From assembly GCA_034440575.1 (NCBI GenBank), contig JAOTOL010001600.1, forward strand, positions 588,501-652,500: 64,000 nt of DNA, written 5' to 3'. The notes under the pieces are model-generated. The model worked only from the letters and a program-made list of their open reading frames with translations. It ran no database searches and had not been told where the DNA came from. The translations under genes were made by a program, and so were the position numbers. The DNA comes from Imbricaverruca yamaguchii (Eukaryota > Arthropoda > Thecostraca > Neoverrucidae). Shown here piece after piece: positions 11,617-24,415 of this stretch. Positions within the stretch are counted from its first letter, which is position 1; each line of letters begins with the position of its first letter.

Positions 11617-12446
11617 ACCTAGGTAGGTACCTACCTAGGTAATATTTCATTGAGCATGTAGATACCTAGGTAAATGTCAAGCTGATAGGGTGATGGGTAG
11701 GCTGCTGGATATTATTGTAGTTTGCATATACACAATCCCAATGGCAAATGTGATTGTTTTCACTACACTGGATTGTATGAAGTTTGATGACTGTAAATTT
11801 ATATGTTTTCACCGCACTGGATTGTATGAAGTTTGATGACTGGGAATTGAGAATGGATTGAATCCTGTTCAAGCTCCATGTGCATGTGGTGTTGCCATTG
11901 GTGGTGTGTACAAACATCAGTATGACAATGCAATTGTTGTTTAGTAGCTAAGCAGATTTGGCAGACAATCTGGTTTAAAGTGCATCAGCATCAGCTAATC
12001 TCAACATTTTACGATGGAGGCAAGCTGTCCTTCCACAGTGGATGGAAATCCAGCTATTTCAGTTTATTTTGCACTCTTTTCAAGTTTACAGGAAAATGTG
12101 GAGAGCCGGCCTACTATTTAATCAAAATCGGTTTCTTTTCAGTGCAAAATGTGTATGAACTAAGTTGTCTATTTTGCATGTTTTTTTCTCTTTTTTTCCT
12201 TTAGCTTTCTTAACAGCATCAAATAGCATAGGTTATTGGGGAAGCCCAAATCAATATTGGAGGTGAGGGCCAAGATCAACATTGGTGGGGCCATGGCCCG
12301 CACAAAAGGATACAAATCGACGCCCCTGATCACTTACACGTCAATCAAATACACGTGGAAATCATACTGGTAACACATTCGCATTCGATATATTCCTATC
12401 CGGTTTTTTTAAATGAACCACGCAAGATGGACGCTACATCTGCAGT
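11617..12446 (+). repeat. Repeat C, copy 2 (longest copy, starts beside a perfect palindrome)
   Basis: It starts next to a 24-bp perfect palindrome (11617-11640; half-site ACCTAGGTAGGT). The part 12047-12446 duplicates 8551-8953. The part 11680-12060 matches, in reverse complement, both sides of the TA array at 38.5-39.1 kb. An internal 45-bp segment (ttcactacactggattgtatgaag...) is repeated twice at 11760-11845. No coding capacity is recognised. Confidence 0.7.
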
Positions 12447-12944
12447 TGGGTCGAAGGGAGCCGTTTTCATCCAATTTTTCAATTTGTAACTTGTTTCCTC
12501 AAAAACAGGTGTAGCCAGCTTTATGCACACAGACATAGCGAACAGATGTCATCATCGGGCATGGACAAACACCCCCTGTCACACCAATTATTTTCACAAT
12601 TCTTCACCAATATATGCAGACTGCATATGCACCCACAAACCAAGCGCGTGCATCCATTCATGTGTGGGTTTACGGTTAAGCCTAGTCAATGTGGTTCCGT
12701 ACTTATGGATCGGGATAAGCAGATATTTGACAAAGAAATAAATATGTTGGTAAAATGGAATCATTTACAATGCCTTTTGCGGCCCACTGGTTCAGATTGC
12801 TTTTATACCCTGAATGCACTAGGTATATATACATTAAACAATACATACATACAAATACACAAATGTATATTACGTGGGCTCTCTGAGGGGCCTTTATCCG
12901 AAGGGGGCCTGCAGCGGTGAGGAACCTCTTGTTTTGGCTATATG
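12447..12944. other. Unassigned sequence with overlapping open frames
   Basis: Two overlapping plus-strand open frames (about 12523-12920) show no recognised motif, and I cannot support a gene. Confidence 0.3.
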
Positions 12945-13135
12945 AGGCCCGTCGGTGGCAGACCCAGGGAGGGAAGTTTGGGCATATGCCCCCATGGAAG
13001 GTATCGTCCCTTCAACCAGGAAAATGCGTCCCTCCGCGAAGGCTCAGGAGGTTGGAGTGCACATGAGTGCACCCCAGGGTGGGAATTTTGGGCCTCTCCT
13101 GGAGTATGGAGACCTAAGGACATTTTATTCTCCAG
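12945..13135. repeat. Dispersed hAT-like short repeat fragment
   Basis: Contains gcccccatggaagg, gtgcacatgagtgcacccc and GC-rich paired blocks shared with the 7.2, 17.1, 20.5 and 21.7 kb repeats. Confidence 0.4.
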
Positions 13136-15090
13136 GATTGTGACTGCAAATGTTGAACTTTTTTATTCTCTGAATGAAACGTGCCAATTTATGGATGACA
13201 TTTTGCTTCCAGGATCTCAGTACAGCTCCAACAATGCAGTTGCAGTTTCCAGTCCATCATACAAATTAGAAGCCTGGACAACAGAAGAGTATGGCATAGC
13301 AGGTCATAAGGCATGAAATGCAGGTTGCAGTCAATTGCCCAGGAATCATATCATGTTATATCAGAATACCTACAAGTTTGTGGTGGTTGTTTCGATTGCA
13401 TTGTGCATGTGTCAAACAAACTATGTCCTGGCTCAGTCTAAGCCCCAATCAAGGCCGAACTCGCGGGGGTTACTCAGGTAATCGTTGGTGTGCACGATGC
13501 CTCCAAATCCGAACGAAACAAAAGCATCGACATAGCATAGAAACAATAGAGAAAAAATAATGTAAATTTTGGAACTAGTTATTACCTCAGCCAATTACTC
13601 TCCAGGATATTTTCACACTGGCAGGACGGCGGCCCAGCACAATCACTCTGTAACCACAGATAAATCGTCATTCGGCTTGCGCCAATCTCGTCTCATTCTA
13701 AATAACCAAGATATGAGGGATTAGGTTTTCGTATGTCTTCAGAATTCTGTCGAAATGACGCTTCAGAAGGAAATATTGGAATATACCACGATTCTTCTTC
13801 ATAATTCCGGGAAATACTGGCGTTACACCAAAAAATCTCCATTACGAAACCTCTCGTCTTGCTGCCATATCTTGCGACCATAGTGGAACTCGAAATATGC
13901 ACAACGATGTCATATACTCGCATATCGGACTCGAGGTCCTGTTCTCCAGCCGCATTCCAATCGGAGACTACCGGAGAACGCAATTCTGGACATCTCAGAC
14001 AGTTTTAAGTAATTCTGTTAATTTCATGAAATAGAGCATTCAATTTGGAATTGAAATGCATAAAATAGCACCAGCTAGTGGACGTCATTGATGGCAGAAG
14101 ACCTATTTTTGGGAGCCATGTAAATGCTTAAAAAATGCAAAAGACCTTGGGTTACTTTGGTATGAATTCCACCTCAATTCGCAAAACTACAGTAACCCAT
14201 CAAGAGAAAAGCATCTGAATAGTAGTTTTATCACTTCAGCAACTTCAGTAACTGTGCATGTACGGAGTTATTACGTTCTCCGGGCCATTTATGGTCACAA
14301 TTAGACGTCATTTAAAATAGTTACGAAAAATCTATCATTTCATCATTTGACCACCCTTGGATACGTCGCCGTTATGACAGGACAATATCCGTACTAGAGT
14401 AGGAGAATTAACAAATTATTGGGACGGTCTCGCCCGATTCATGTTTTGATCTAGGATAAAGACAACGTAATTTCATGATTAGGAACATATATCTTCAGTG
14501 TATTGATTCCTATATAACTGAGGAAAAAAGGTAACACCGTATTGACGTATGAATTCCTATTAAAGGCGACAGGAATTGAGGTGAAGCAGCGGTCTTGAAA
14601 TTGTGTAAAAATTGCAGTCATGTTTACACAGCGACCACACTTTGACCGCGCGTTTCGCCTCACTGCTTTGTCCCCTTCCCTTTGCGCGAAGATCTTTGTC
14701 TCGATTGGTTGCGCATACTCGGGTTGAGACAAAGTTTTGAGAGTTTTCCGGAGAAAAACCTAGTAAGTGCGAGTGAATTAAGTGGGCGTAATTGAAGTTA
14801 CTTAGGTTCCAGTAAAGGGGTGTAGGTATGCTTGTAAGTAAGCGGCTTGTACGCTTTTCAGCAATCATCTTTTTTGGGGGCTCCGACACCAGTAGCTTTC
14901 TGTTTTTTTAGGGGGGTGGGGTCTGAGGCCATTTTTTTTATTCTCCGACTCCATGGGCAGGAATATCTTCTTTTTCTTGGAGGGCTCCGATACACATTTT
15001 TTATTCTCCGACTCCAGGTCAGCGAACCACTTTTCTCACGCTGGTGCACCCCCAAGCTCCTCAGGGGTGCACCCTAACCACCTCAATTTG
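13136..15090. other. Unassigned intergenic sequence
   Basis: Largely AT-rich, with no supported genes or repeats. Minus-strand open frames at 14451-14889 overlap in two frames with no motif. Confidence 0.35.
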
Positions 15091-15094
15091 TTTT

Positions 15095-15345
15095 CAGCCA
15101 GGGGCGCCTATGGGTTTCCTGTGTCAGCTATGGGCAGCTGCGGGTTTCCTGTGGCAGCTATGGGCAGCTGCGGGTTTCCTGTGGCAGCTATGGGCAGCTG
15201 CGGGTTTCCTGTGGCGGCTATGGGCAGCTGCGGGTTTCCTGTCAGCTATGGGCAGCTGCGGGTTTCCTGTGTCAGCTATGGGCAGCTGCGGGTTTCCTGT
15301 GTCAGCTATGGGCAGCTGCGGGTTTCCTGTGGCGGCTGTGGGACC
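15095..15345 (+). repeat. 30-bp minisatellite
   Basis: The unit is cagctatgggcagctgcggg followed by tttcctgtgt or tttcctgtgg. About eight copies are present, one 4-6 bp shorter. Plus-strand open frames encoding MGSCGFPV repeats follow from the 30-bp period and are not good gene evidence. Confidence 0.9.
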
Positions 15346-15759
15346 TCTTATGACGACAGTGGACCTCCTGCTGCGGTCTGGGGGTGCGGTCAGATCATGT
15401 CAGGCGGTCTTCTGTGGTTACTTTTCAGAAACTCTCATGCCACTGAGGGGAAGAAGCTTTGGTGCACTGACTGTCCTTTCTTTCGCTCTTGAACTTGACC
15501 AGCTAAAATGGACGGTAGAGAGGGCCTAACAATATCGGTAAAAATCCCTTTATTTTGGAGGCGCTTGATGGTCAGGTTGCCGGAAACGACACATTGTCAG
15601 GCAGGAAGGTTATTACTGAATCATTTAGGATACCCTTTGCTGAAGTTAAAGAATAGGTCTTTCAATTGGCATACGTTGAAGTAATCTATATTGCCATGAA
15701 ACATGCAAGATAGGATATAAAAAATCGGTAAAAATGCACGTAAACCAACGGTGAAGGGA

Positions 15760-16190
15760 AACCTTCAAGCCCGCTACCAAACAACCTTCGTGGGGGCCCG
15801 CACCCGGCCCCCGACCACAGAAGCACGCAGTTCCCTATCGGGCGCGTGTTTCCACGAAGTTCTATGTTCGTGTGACTTGTGCCATATTGTGTGGCCCTAG
15901 CTAACTGATGTAGAGATGGTCCCAGTTCACGGCACGTGCCCACGTGAACTACACGACCCGAAACTAACGCCATAATCTGTGCGCCGAACCTGCCCATCAC
16001 ATGCGAAAATTTGACCGAAATCCGCCCGCCCGTTTTAGCACAGCATGGGTCGAAACTGCACACACAGACAGACAGACATACAAATATTTCCCAACAACTT
16101 TTGAAATCAAATCGCCACGAATTAAACCTCCGATAGGAATTTCTCGTGACATGACCACTCGAATTTTTATCTACGATTTATAATTACTAT
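15760..16190 (+). repeat. Probable 3' region of a dispersed retroposon (cacacagacagacagacat type)
   Basis: The order gaaaatttgaccgaaatccg, cccgttttagcacagc, cacacacagacagacagacat is typical of the 3' parts of many LINE/SINE-type dispersed repeats in animals. I infer a retroposon fragment. The minus-strand open frame here (15686-16063) has no recognised domain. Confidence 0.35.
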
Positions 16191-17047
16191 TTGTTAGAGA
16201 GTACAGGCGCGCTTCGACGCCGTCAGAGCGCCTGTTTTACATCAATGCACTGGCCGAGTAGGGTGAAGAACTTCTACCGATAGAAATAGCTGTTGCTGTC
16301 ACTAGTTGTGTGCAGTTGGTTGACAATTTTACCAATCATTAACAAAAGTAGTTAGTCCTCTGTCATACCACGTCATGGGTCCCGGCGGAGACTAGAGGTC
16401 TCCTTCATACAAAAATACAACTACGATTCTTGGACTGTCGCAGAAAATAGCGCGATGCGTCCAAGTTGTACTCGGCTGGGTAGAGCTTGTTTTCCCAAGT
16501 TCCTACTTTTTGTATTATAATTGCATGCCGTTATAGAAATTACGCGCAATGACGTCTTACATGTGCAAACGGAGTTCACTTATTATATACATTGTGGCTG
16601 TAATTGAAATAGATAATGATGCTAAATAGGTCTAGCTTCTTTTCAGTTCCATAATTATGTGATGGCGCTCCACATCTATGAATTTGTTTAAGCCGCATTA
16701 TATTCTCATGCTTAACTACCACAGCCTTCCGTACCGATGAATCAACGACAAAACGATGCTTCAGCGCAGAACCTCGGCGGGGTTTGTTAGTGGTTGATAG
16801 TTGTGTGATTTTTTGACAGTATGAATAAGAAGCACGATGTACAACATGTCAGACGTAAAGAATATTGACGCTATGTGACCGGATTCAAATTATTCACCTA
16901 AAGGGCATCCTGGAAGCATTGATATTTAAGTATTGCATATGAAATAGTGTCAATGATCTTCAGGTTTGTTGGATAGATGAATTGCTGACAAAGTGTGTAC
17001 CTATTTTAAATACCTTATTCCATAGCGACTGCTAAGATGTCAATAAC
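16191..17047. other. Unassigned intergenic sequence
   Basis: No supported gene, RNA or repeat. Confidence 0.35.
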
Positions 17048-17374
17048 TAGGTAGGTACCTACCTATTAGGGCCGGATCAATTAATTTGTGGGGGGGACTC
17101 GTCTGAAAGACCCCCTTCGGCGGATTTTTTTAAAAATCCATTGATGGGTACGGGTGCACTCGAGCCTCCCCGGGAGGTGCACCTCTCCGTCAGAGAGGCA
17201 TGCATGGGGAGGCACGTGCCCCCAGCGCTTTATTGTATCTGCTTTTGCGAATGAACTGCCCGACTTCGATTTCTCTCAAACTATTGTGAATAAAAATATA
17301 ATTCCGCATTGAAAAAAAATAGGTCGGTGGACAGGGGGATTCCACCGAGGGGTAAATCTAAATGAATCCGGCCA
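17048..17374. mobile_element. Short hAT-like MITE candidate with imperfect TIRs
   Basis: The left end GGGCCGGATCAATTAATTTG (from about 17069) and the reverse complement of the right end (GTGGCCGGATTCATTTAGAT, ending about 17374) form an imperfect inverted repeat around a core of about 300 bp. Flanks read CCTATTA and CCTATGA, a weak candidate 7-8 bp duplication. An 18-bp palindrome (17048-17065) abuts the left side, as at 11617. The size and duplication length suggest a hAT-type MITE, which is an inference. Confidence 0.45.
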
Positions 17375-19265
17375 CGTCCTATGACCATTCCATAGACATT
17401 CTGGACCTGAAAGCTCTCGGTCTTTGCGTCAGCCAGCTTGCCCCTCCAGCCTAAATTATACCATCATATTCCCCAAAAAACGTGGCCTTCCATGATAAAA
17501 TATAATGCAGATGACACAAAAAAAAACTCGAAACAGAACTGCAATGCTCATTCCTTGGTAAAAAGCAACATCACTACTTCGTAGTTTTCTGCATAAAAAG
17601 TACGCATTAATACCATTATTGCACAGACGCAACGGACCCTGGAAACTATTTTCGCATAAAGTTTTGGTTGGCGAGACAGGATTCGAATTCAATGGAGTAG
17701 AATACTGAGCTAATTGTTATACCCGTACTAATGCGCACTTTTTGATAGTGCTCAAACAGAGTGGCGCAGTTTCGTAGATATTCTACGTAGATGTGTTTTT
17801 GGTTGAAAATACTTTTTATGGAACTGGCTGCAGGACCAATATTAAATAAAGAATATGCCAGGAAAGCAACCAATAAATCGGTAGCATGGGCGGATGCGGT
17901 AATATTGTGGATAACTTCGGATATAATGAGTGTATTGAGCAGTTCAATGGGACCATGCTGTAAGATCTACACTTCTCGTAGACATTTCAAACGGAAAGAA
18001 TGACATCTATATCAATGTATGTTTTTGTCGGTGATTATAATGCCGCATTCTTGATGATGCTAGTATCGTGCCGAACTGAGATTTGTAGCATAAACCGCCT
18101 GCATGGTATAGGTCTGGTGCTTGTTTGTTGCACCAACTCCGAATGGTGTCACTTGGAAGAATTTGGTACATCATCACCTTAACCCGCCCCAGGTCAATGG
18201 CCGTTAGTGACCTGGACCAGGAATTTTTCCAAAGTGTGCGGAACAGTTATATAACAAGCTTGGAAGATTTCGTCTCTCTGTACCTCTCATTCAGCCGTCA
18301 CAACTGAAAACATGAGGGGGCTCTCGAGGGCACCCCCTGACCGGGCGCAAGTTAAACAAGCCTGCCACGGTCTGCCGGCGAGCTCACACGCGTGCTCCTG
18401 GAACTCTGTCGAGCAATGCGGTCACCGTCGCCAATCCTATATTCATGCGGAATATCAAAAACTTATCAAAATGCATGACGCTCGCACCATCCGGCGTCAA
18501 ACTGGATTCCCAAAAGTGCTGGGCTCGCGATCATGTAGTACATGAGCGGTGGCGAGCAGCACCGAACAGGTGGCTATCTGGTGTGCGCTCTGGCCGAACA
18601 GCACGACTCCCATCAGTTTTCAACCATTCTTATCCCGTTGTATCAGCTCAGGAGTGGAATTAACTGCAAAACAAGAAACAATCATACTGGAAGCCAAAAG
18701 CCTGCATGAGAGACGGTGTTGAATTTCTGTCATGGTCGTACATCGCCAGAGGGTGGTCGAACTATTCGAAGTGATTGATGTGAGGATCACTTGATTGCAA
18801 CAGCTCTTGTTGACAGAACAGTCCATGAAAACATTATAACCGATTCCATACCACCAATCACCTGTTTATATATCAGACGTACAATTGTTCATCTCCATGA
18901 AATCTTCTCGATCGCGGTTTCAAATCACGACGAACGCATTCACACAAGCTTGCAATAATAATTCGTGTTTTATTGGCAGCGTATCATTTGCTGGCTTCCT
19001 ATTCTAAGTCATGCACCCAATATGAAGATAAGTAAAGTTAGAACCATCAGGTGTTGTGCTTCCTGCTATTTTGGACCGCTTTCAAGTAATTGGTGAATCC
19101 TGCTACCAATGTCGATATTTATAAAAGTAGTACTCTAAGTACAATTCATTTACATGAGGCAATCTTTGCTATTGAATCCAGCTAAATGAATAAAAACATG
19201 GATACACCCAGAGTCACACCAATCTGCTTTACTTTGATAAACTCCGTGGAGAATATTCATGTATG

Positions 19266-19307
<42 letters not shown>

Positions 19308-19489
19308 ATAACACCGTTGAACACTTGCTACATGCCATTGATTGAACAAGTGCACTTCAGGTCTTGGAAAGCACTTCAATATGGTTAGAGAGATATTCCT
19401 ATATTTGCAAGTGCACCGATGCCTGATCTAGCTGTAAGATAGTTGGAACGCAGGTAACATTCTTCGGTATTCGTTTTGGGTGTCTCGCA
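17375..19489. other. Unassigned intergenic sequence
   Basis: There is a short TA array at 19268-19300. Short open frames at 17646-18660 lie in several frames and none is recognised. Confidence 0.35.
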
Positions 19490-20135
19490 CATGGCACCCA
19501 CTTGTCGGGTGCGCGGCTGCAGCGGCCTGCCAGTCGGACAGAGCTACCGGCGTAGGCAGTCGGCAAGTGGGCACCTGCTCCAGCCGGCCGTGTAGCCGGG
19601 GTCGTAAAACCGAGCCATCATCTCGTCGGTCGCATGCGACTGTCTAACTACGACCAGGCCCGACTCGCTCCGTGAATGCGATTAGCTGGCGCGGGCTGAC
19701 GGCCGGCCGGCCGGCCGAGAGCTGGCGGACCGCCGCCCATCGGCACTGGGCATGGCCAGCCGCCGCCGCCGATCCGTTACTCACAATTACTACACAGAGA
19801 GCGGTGGTGTCGGTGTCGGCGAGACAAACACGATCGGCGGCCCCGGGCCGGACGGTGCCGGCGGGGCGCGTCCAGCCGCACACCAGGCCCACGGGGACAC
19901 ACCGTAGCTCTTGGTTAGCGTCGCTCGCCAGTCCCCTGTGATAATGCCGGACAATTAGCAGACTAGGCGATCACAGTTTTATTCGTCGGCGACTCGGCGC
20001 GGATTGAGCTTTGTGGTTGGCGTGTGTGCTCTGGAAAAAGGCGGAGCCGCGCTGCCCGCGCCGTAAAGTCGCCAGGAAGAGTTTCACGAGCCACTCGAGA
20101 CTCGTACGCGCCCCGCTCTATCCCGTTTAGCGTGA
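19490..20135. promoter_or_regulatory. CpG-rich island, candidate promoter or 5' exon region
   Basis: About 640 bp rich in CG dinucleotides and GC (runs such as ggccggccggccggccg and gccgccgccgccg) lies inside AT-rich surroundings and, unlike the minisatellites, has no tandem period. Such islands often mark promoters or first exons. Open frames exist on both strands with no motif, and no splice-defined exon is obvious. Direction is unknown. Confidence 0.3.
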
Positions 20136-20543
20136 GAGGCGGCAGGAAAATTTAAACATTTTGTCGACACACCGCAGGTCATGAGCACGGTCGTGAAAAA
20201 CACCAGCGATGAGCATACATGTTGTAGATGTGACGTTCAAGAATACGCCAAATTGAAGTGTAGGAGTCCCATTTCATTCTGGCACGCTTGTGTCGGTGCA
20301 TATATTTAAGGATTACGACTTTTGGACGTATAAGACATATATTTTTGCGTTACAATTATGTATGTCTCAGGCTGCTATCAATCTGCTAGGTGAACTAATT
20401 AGAACAAAGTCACATATATCCGTGGAATGTACTCAGGAATAATGATGCTTATTGCATCGCATACTTTTTGTAATGTTATGGTTTCAGCTCTACTGCAGAA
20501 TGCCCTACAGAAGAACATGGCACGGCTGTTACCCACCTTTATA

Positions 20544-20775
20544 CAGGGGCGGGTACGGGATTTGCCATGGGGGAGCCTGTCTGGAGGGGCACCACTGCGA
20601 AATTACCTGTAAGGGTTGTTTTCCTTCCGATTGGCGCCTCCGGCTGAAGACGCCAACCGGAAGGATTGGCGCCACAAATCACAATCCTCCCCTCCTCGAG
20701 GGGAGGATTGTGCACTCGAGCCCTCCCGGAGGGGCGCCACCTTCCATGGGATCACATACCCCCAGTACCCCCCGC
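20544..20775. repeat. GC-rich dispersed repeat with a near-perfect hairpin
   Basis: It begins CAGGGGCGGGTACGGG and contains a hairpin with 15-bp perfect arms and a 3-nt loop (20680-20712; arm CACAATCCTCCCCTC). It shares the cactcgag...ccctcc...ggaggggcgcc layout with repeats at 7.2, 17.1 and 21.8 kb. Probably a hAT-like MITE fragment. Confidence 0.45.
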
Positions 20776-21004
20776 CGCATTCACCTCTATCTTAGGACAA
20801 TCATCACCCGACAGATTGGATCATTGTCATAGCTTGTAGCGCAGTACTCATAACGGTAGGGTAACATCGCACACAGACTACTACTGCATAGCACTCGTGC
20901 AGCTGCGATGCTGCTGCTTTCCACCTAATGCTTTTCTACTTAATCCTATTACCGCAAGCCCAATGCTGAACCAACCAAATGTAGAAGGTGCATGATTCTA
21001 GGAC

Positions 21005-21140
21005 AAATGTACGTATGACAGTTGTTCGTAAGCGCAGTTATACGTATGACAAATGTACGTATGCGCAAATGTACGTAAGCGCAAATGTACGTATGCACAA
21101 AAGTACGTCGGCGCAAATGTCGCGTGTACGTAAGTGCGAA
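21005..21140. repeat. 16-bp minisatellite
   Basis: The unit is about gtacgtaagcgcaaat, with roughly eight diverged copies. Confidence 0.85.
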
Positions 21141-21670
21141 TCCTTCGGGTATGCGATGCTAAAAATATTGGGCATGGTGGGACAATGGGGTGGATAATCT
21201 TCGTGCGACTCAGGATATGACATTGAGTGAATGGTTCCAGTATCTTTTTTATCTTATTGTATACTTTTATTTCCTTTATATACTTAGTCCAGCTCGACGC
21301 ATGTCGTTCGTGTTGAGGGTTCAGCATGTATGTCTGCATGTCCTTGGGACAGTGCTGAATGCTGAAGAGAAGACATGTGCCGATGAATATTCACGTCATC
21401 TGCATACATGACGTACGCAAATGATTCCAGCATGTAATCCAAGGTTATTGATGTATAAAGTGAAAAGCGGAAGGCTAACACCATGTCAGCAAGAGAAGTA
21501 CAAAAAGTACCCTCTTACCCTCCATGGGGGGTAGCAGATGGACCTGAAAACGCAACTCCTTGGTAGCACAACCTTGTCGAAAGCGTTAGCAAACCCCGCT
21601 GAGTTCAAATGTATGTTTCATGTAAATGAAGATGATTACCAAAATCGCATGCATTAACTTGGAAAGCAGT
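21141..21670. other. Unassigned intergenic sequence
   Basis: No supported features. Confidence 0.3.
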
Positions 21671-21671
21671 A

Positions 21672-21965
21672 GTAGGGGTGGATCCAGAAATTTTCAGTAT
21701 TTCATCGGAGAGCCAGCACTGCAAAAATCCCGGGAACGACGCACTCGGCTGAAAATCGTTGAACGGGGGACGGGGTGCACTCCAACATGCTGCAGTGGTG
21801 CCTTCTCGTCTTAGGGCCGCCTTTTCCTCCGAGAGGTGGGCCTTTCGCTGAGAAATCCCTGGAGCCGAAGGTGGGTGGGTGCACTCAAGCTTTCCTGGAG
21901 GGGAGCCACTCTTCCATTCGGAGGAGGTACATGTCACCACTGCTCCCACACTCCCAGTATCCGCT
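21672..21965. repeat. hAT-like short repeat (AGGGGTGGATCCAG start)
   Basis: AGGGGTGGATCCAGAAATTT near 21674 is a typical hAT MITE start. The body has paired cctccgagaggtgggcc and cctggaggggagcc blocks like the other GC-rich repeats in the window. The right end is unresolved. Confidence 0.45.
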
Positions 21966-22351
21966 TCTGATTGGAAAATATTTTTGAATATCACTTTGTG
22001 CTGTGGCAGCAACACGAAGTGATATCCTATATTATATTTTCACCGTACGTCCTTCTAAAATCTGATTGGTCGAATACCAGGGAAACATCAGCTGATGGGT
22101 CGATGGTTGAGATAGGATACCCTATTGAAGAAGGTGATGGTCCGTTCATCCTCACGAGTCGTTTTGCCCAATACAAAGCATATCATGTATCTAGCCGTAA
22201 AGCATGTGTATTCATTTTGTTGAAGATTATTTTGAAAATAAATATTGGGTTTTGATTTTGCAGCCATGTTAGAAATTTAAACGAAATTTCGCCACATTTG
22301 TAATAATTGTGCTTCTTATGGCTCTATACACATGGCATGAATGTCCGCATT

Positions 22352-23257
22352 AGACATAAAGACATAAAGACATAAAATATTAGTGCAACTATGAGCCACA
22401 AGGGCCCTTCTTGGTTGCACTCTGTACACTGAACCAGTTGCCCACCAAATCTGTTAATCAGCCCTCCCTGTAATACTGAAAAGCAAGCCCTCTATTCTTA
22501 TAATGATTGTCTATGCTGTTTTTAAAGATGTTCAATGTGCTGCTACTGACAATGTTTTCCGGCAGCTGGTTCCAGTGTTCTACTACTCTGTTGATGAAGA
22601 AAGTCTGCCTTAACCTTGTTCTGCTGTGGTTAACTTTAATTTTGAATTTATGACCTCTAATTGCATCATTTCTGTTCAATTAAAGCATTTCCCCAAGATA
22701 TCCCCTCTCCAGACCATGAACAAATTTAAAGACCTCGATGAGATCTCCTCTCAGCCTTCTATATCTAAGTGAAAACATATTCAATTTCTTCAATCTTTCC
22801 TCATATGCCAGGTTGCTTATGCCATTAACCATTTTCGTAGCCCTCTTTTGTACTCTCTCTCTAAAAGCCAACAATCTTTTTCATAGCTAGGAGACCAAGC
22901 TCGGATGCAGTATTCCAAATGTGGCCTGACATATGCACAGTAAACCTTCCTGATGACTTCCTCACTTCTGTATGATACATTCCTATTTATTGCCCCGAGC
23001 ATTCTCAGTGCCTTCTTCCTGGCTTCCTTGGTCTGTTCTGATGCCCCCAATTTTGTGTTTAGAATAACACCTAAATCCTTATCCTGTTTAATCACTGATG
23101 GCACTTGGCCACCCATCAAGTATGGAGCCTTCATATGCTGCTTACCTACATGCATGATTTTGCACTTATCAAAATTAAATTTCATTTGCCATTCTTCGGA
23201 CCAATTCAGAAGTTCGTCTAAGTCATTTTGCAGCGAGATATGCTCATCTTGAACCTT
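22352..23257 (-). mobile_element. CR1-type non-LTR retrotransposon, 3' end of reverse-transcriptase ORF (CR1-a)
   Basis: Read on the minus strand from about 23257, this encodes the C-terminal third of a CR1-clade ORF2: a WSEEWQMKFNFDKCKIMHVG block, KDLGVILNTKLGASEQ, KALRMLGAINRNV, VRPHLEYCIRAWSP, VQKRATKMV, RRLRGDLIEVFKFVHG, then VEHWNQLPENIV. These are the standard downstream motifs of CR1 reverse transcriptases. A frameshift lies near 22820-22875 and one frame break at 22680. It is 5'-truncated at a GA microsatellite. The 3' end carries three copies of the octamer gacataaa (22352-22376 on the plus strand), and CR1 elements are known for 8-bp 3' tails. Not active. Confidence 0.9.
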
Positions 23258-23434
23258 GAAAAGCGGTCGGAAAGGGTGTGCAAACGACGCCTATTTTCTG
23301 TCCGTCTGATGTCCAGCTGGGGGTGGAACGGAGAGGGGTTTTTATATGCAGGAGCAACCAGGAAGAAACTCTTGCAGAAAGGAAAATATTGAGGGAGAGG
23401 CGTGACTCAGATGTTCATTTAAAAAAATGTAATC

Positions 23435-23653
<219 letters not shown>

Positions 23654-23804
23654 TCAGCAAAATTGGCCGGTATTTATTCGGGTTCATTTTGTCGCCCTTA
23701 TGGATGAGTACAACCATGACGTACTTCAATTGAGCGTATGGTTGCCATGATCAATGGATAGCTGGGTGTGTTTGGTGAACAGCACAGATAGCTCGGCGTA
23801 ACAT

Positions 23805-24415
23805 TCATGTATAGTCGCTAGCCTTCATCGATAATTTTCGAAATGGTGTTATCAGAAACGACTACTGTTTTTATTTTGCCTTGATATGTGCCTAATGATT
23901 TTACATTTTTTCAATCGGCATTTTTTCCCAAAATGCGTTTGAAAAATACTCTTATCGACATTCGACGCCATATTGGCTGTGAAAACCAACCCAGATAAGT
24001 GGGTCAAATAGTACCTCTTTTTGATCGTCTCGACGAGTTGAGTCGATTGAAACGACGCACTACTGTTGAAATATCGAGAGTTAAGAAAAAATCGCCTATC
24101 ATACGTCTTCTAATGCACCAGCAAATGGCCATGTCGGTGCATACAAAGAGCTCTTAGGTTTAAACAAGTAAAAATCATGATACAGCCGCGATTTCTGCAC
24201 TTACTCATTTGAAGTTGTGAACTAACTCATTAGTTTCATTAGTTTCTATGAGTTAGCATACTTCTTTTGCAATTCGCCGAGATCACCATGGGACCATCGA
24301 TGCCCATTTTTCCGCAAAGGAACACATGTCAGGCATCAATCAATGAACACTGGTATATCCAAAGCAAACATCGCGCGAAGGTGCGGAGCACAACTGACTG
24401 GACGACATAGAGTGC
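23805..24415 (+). repeat. Large inverted repeat F, left arm
   Basis: Diverged blocks match 24830-25665 in reverse complement: tcgatgcccat / accatgggaccatc (24290-24310 versus 24965-24985), tatccaaagcaaacatcgcgcg (24356 versus 24898), aacaagtaaaaatcatgata (24165 versus 25270), and gacgccatattggctgtgaaaacca near 23966 versus 25470. Confidence 0.75.
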
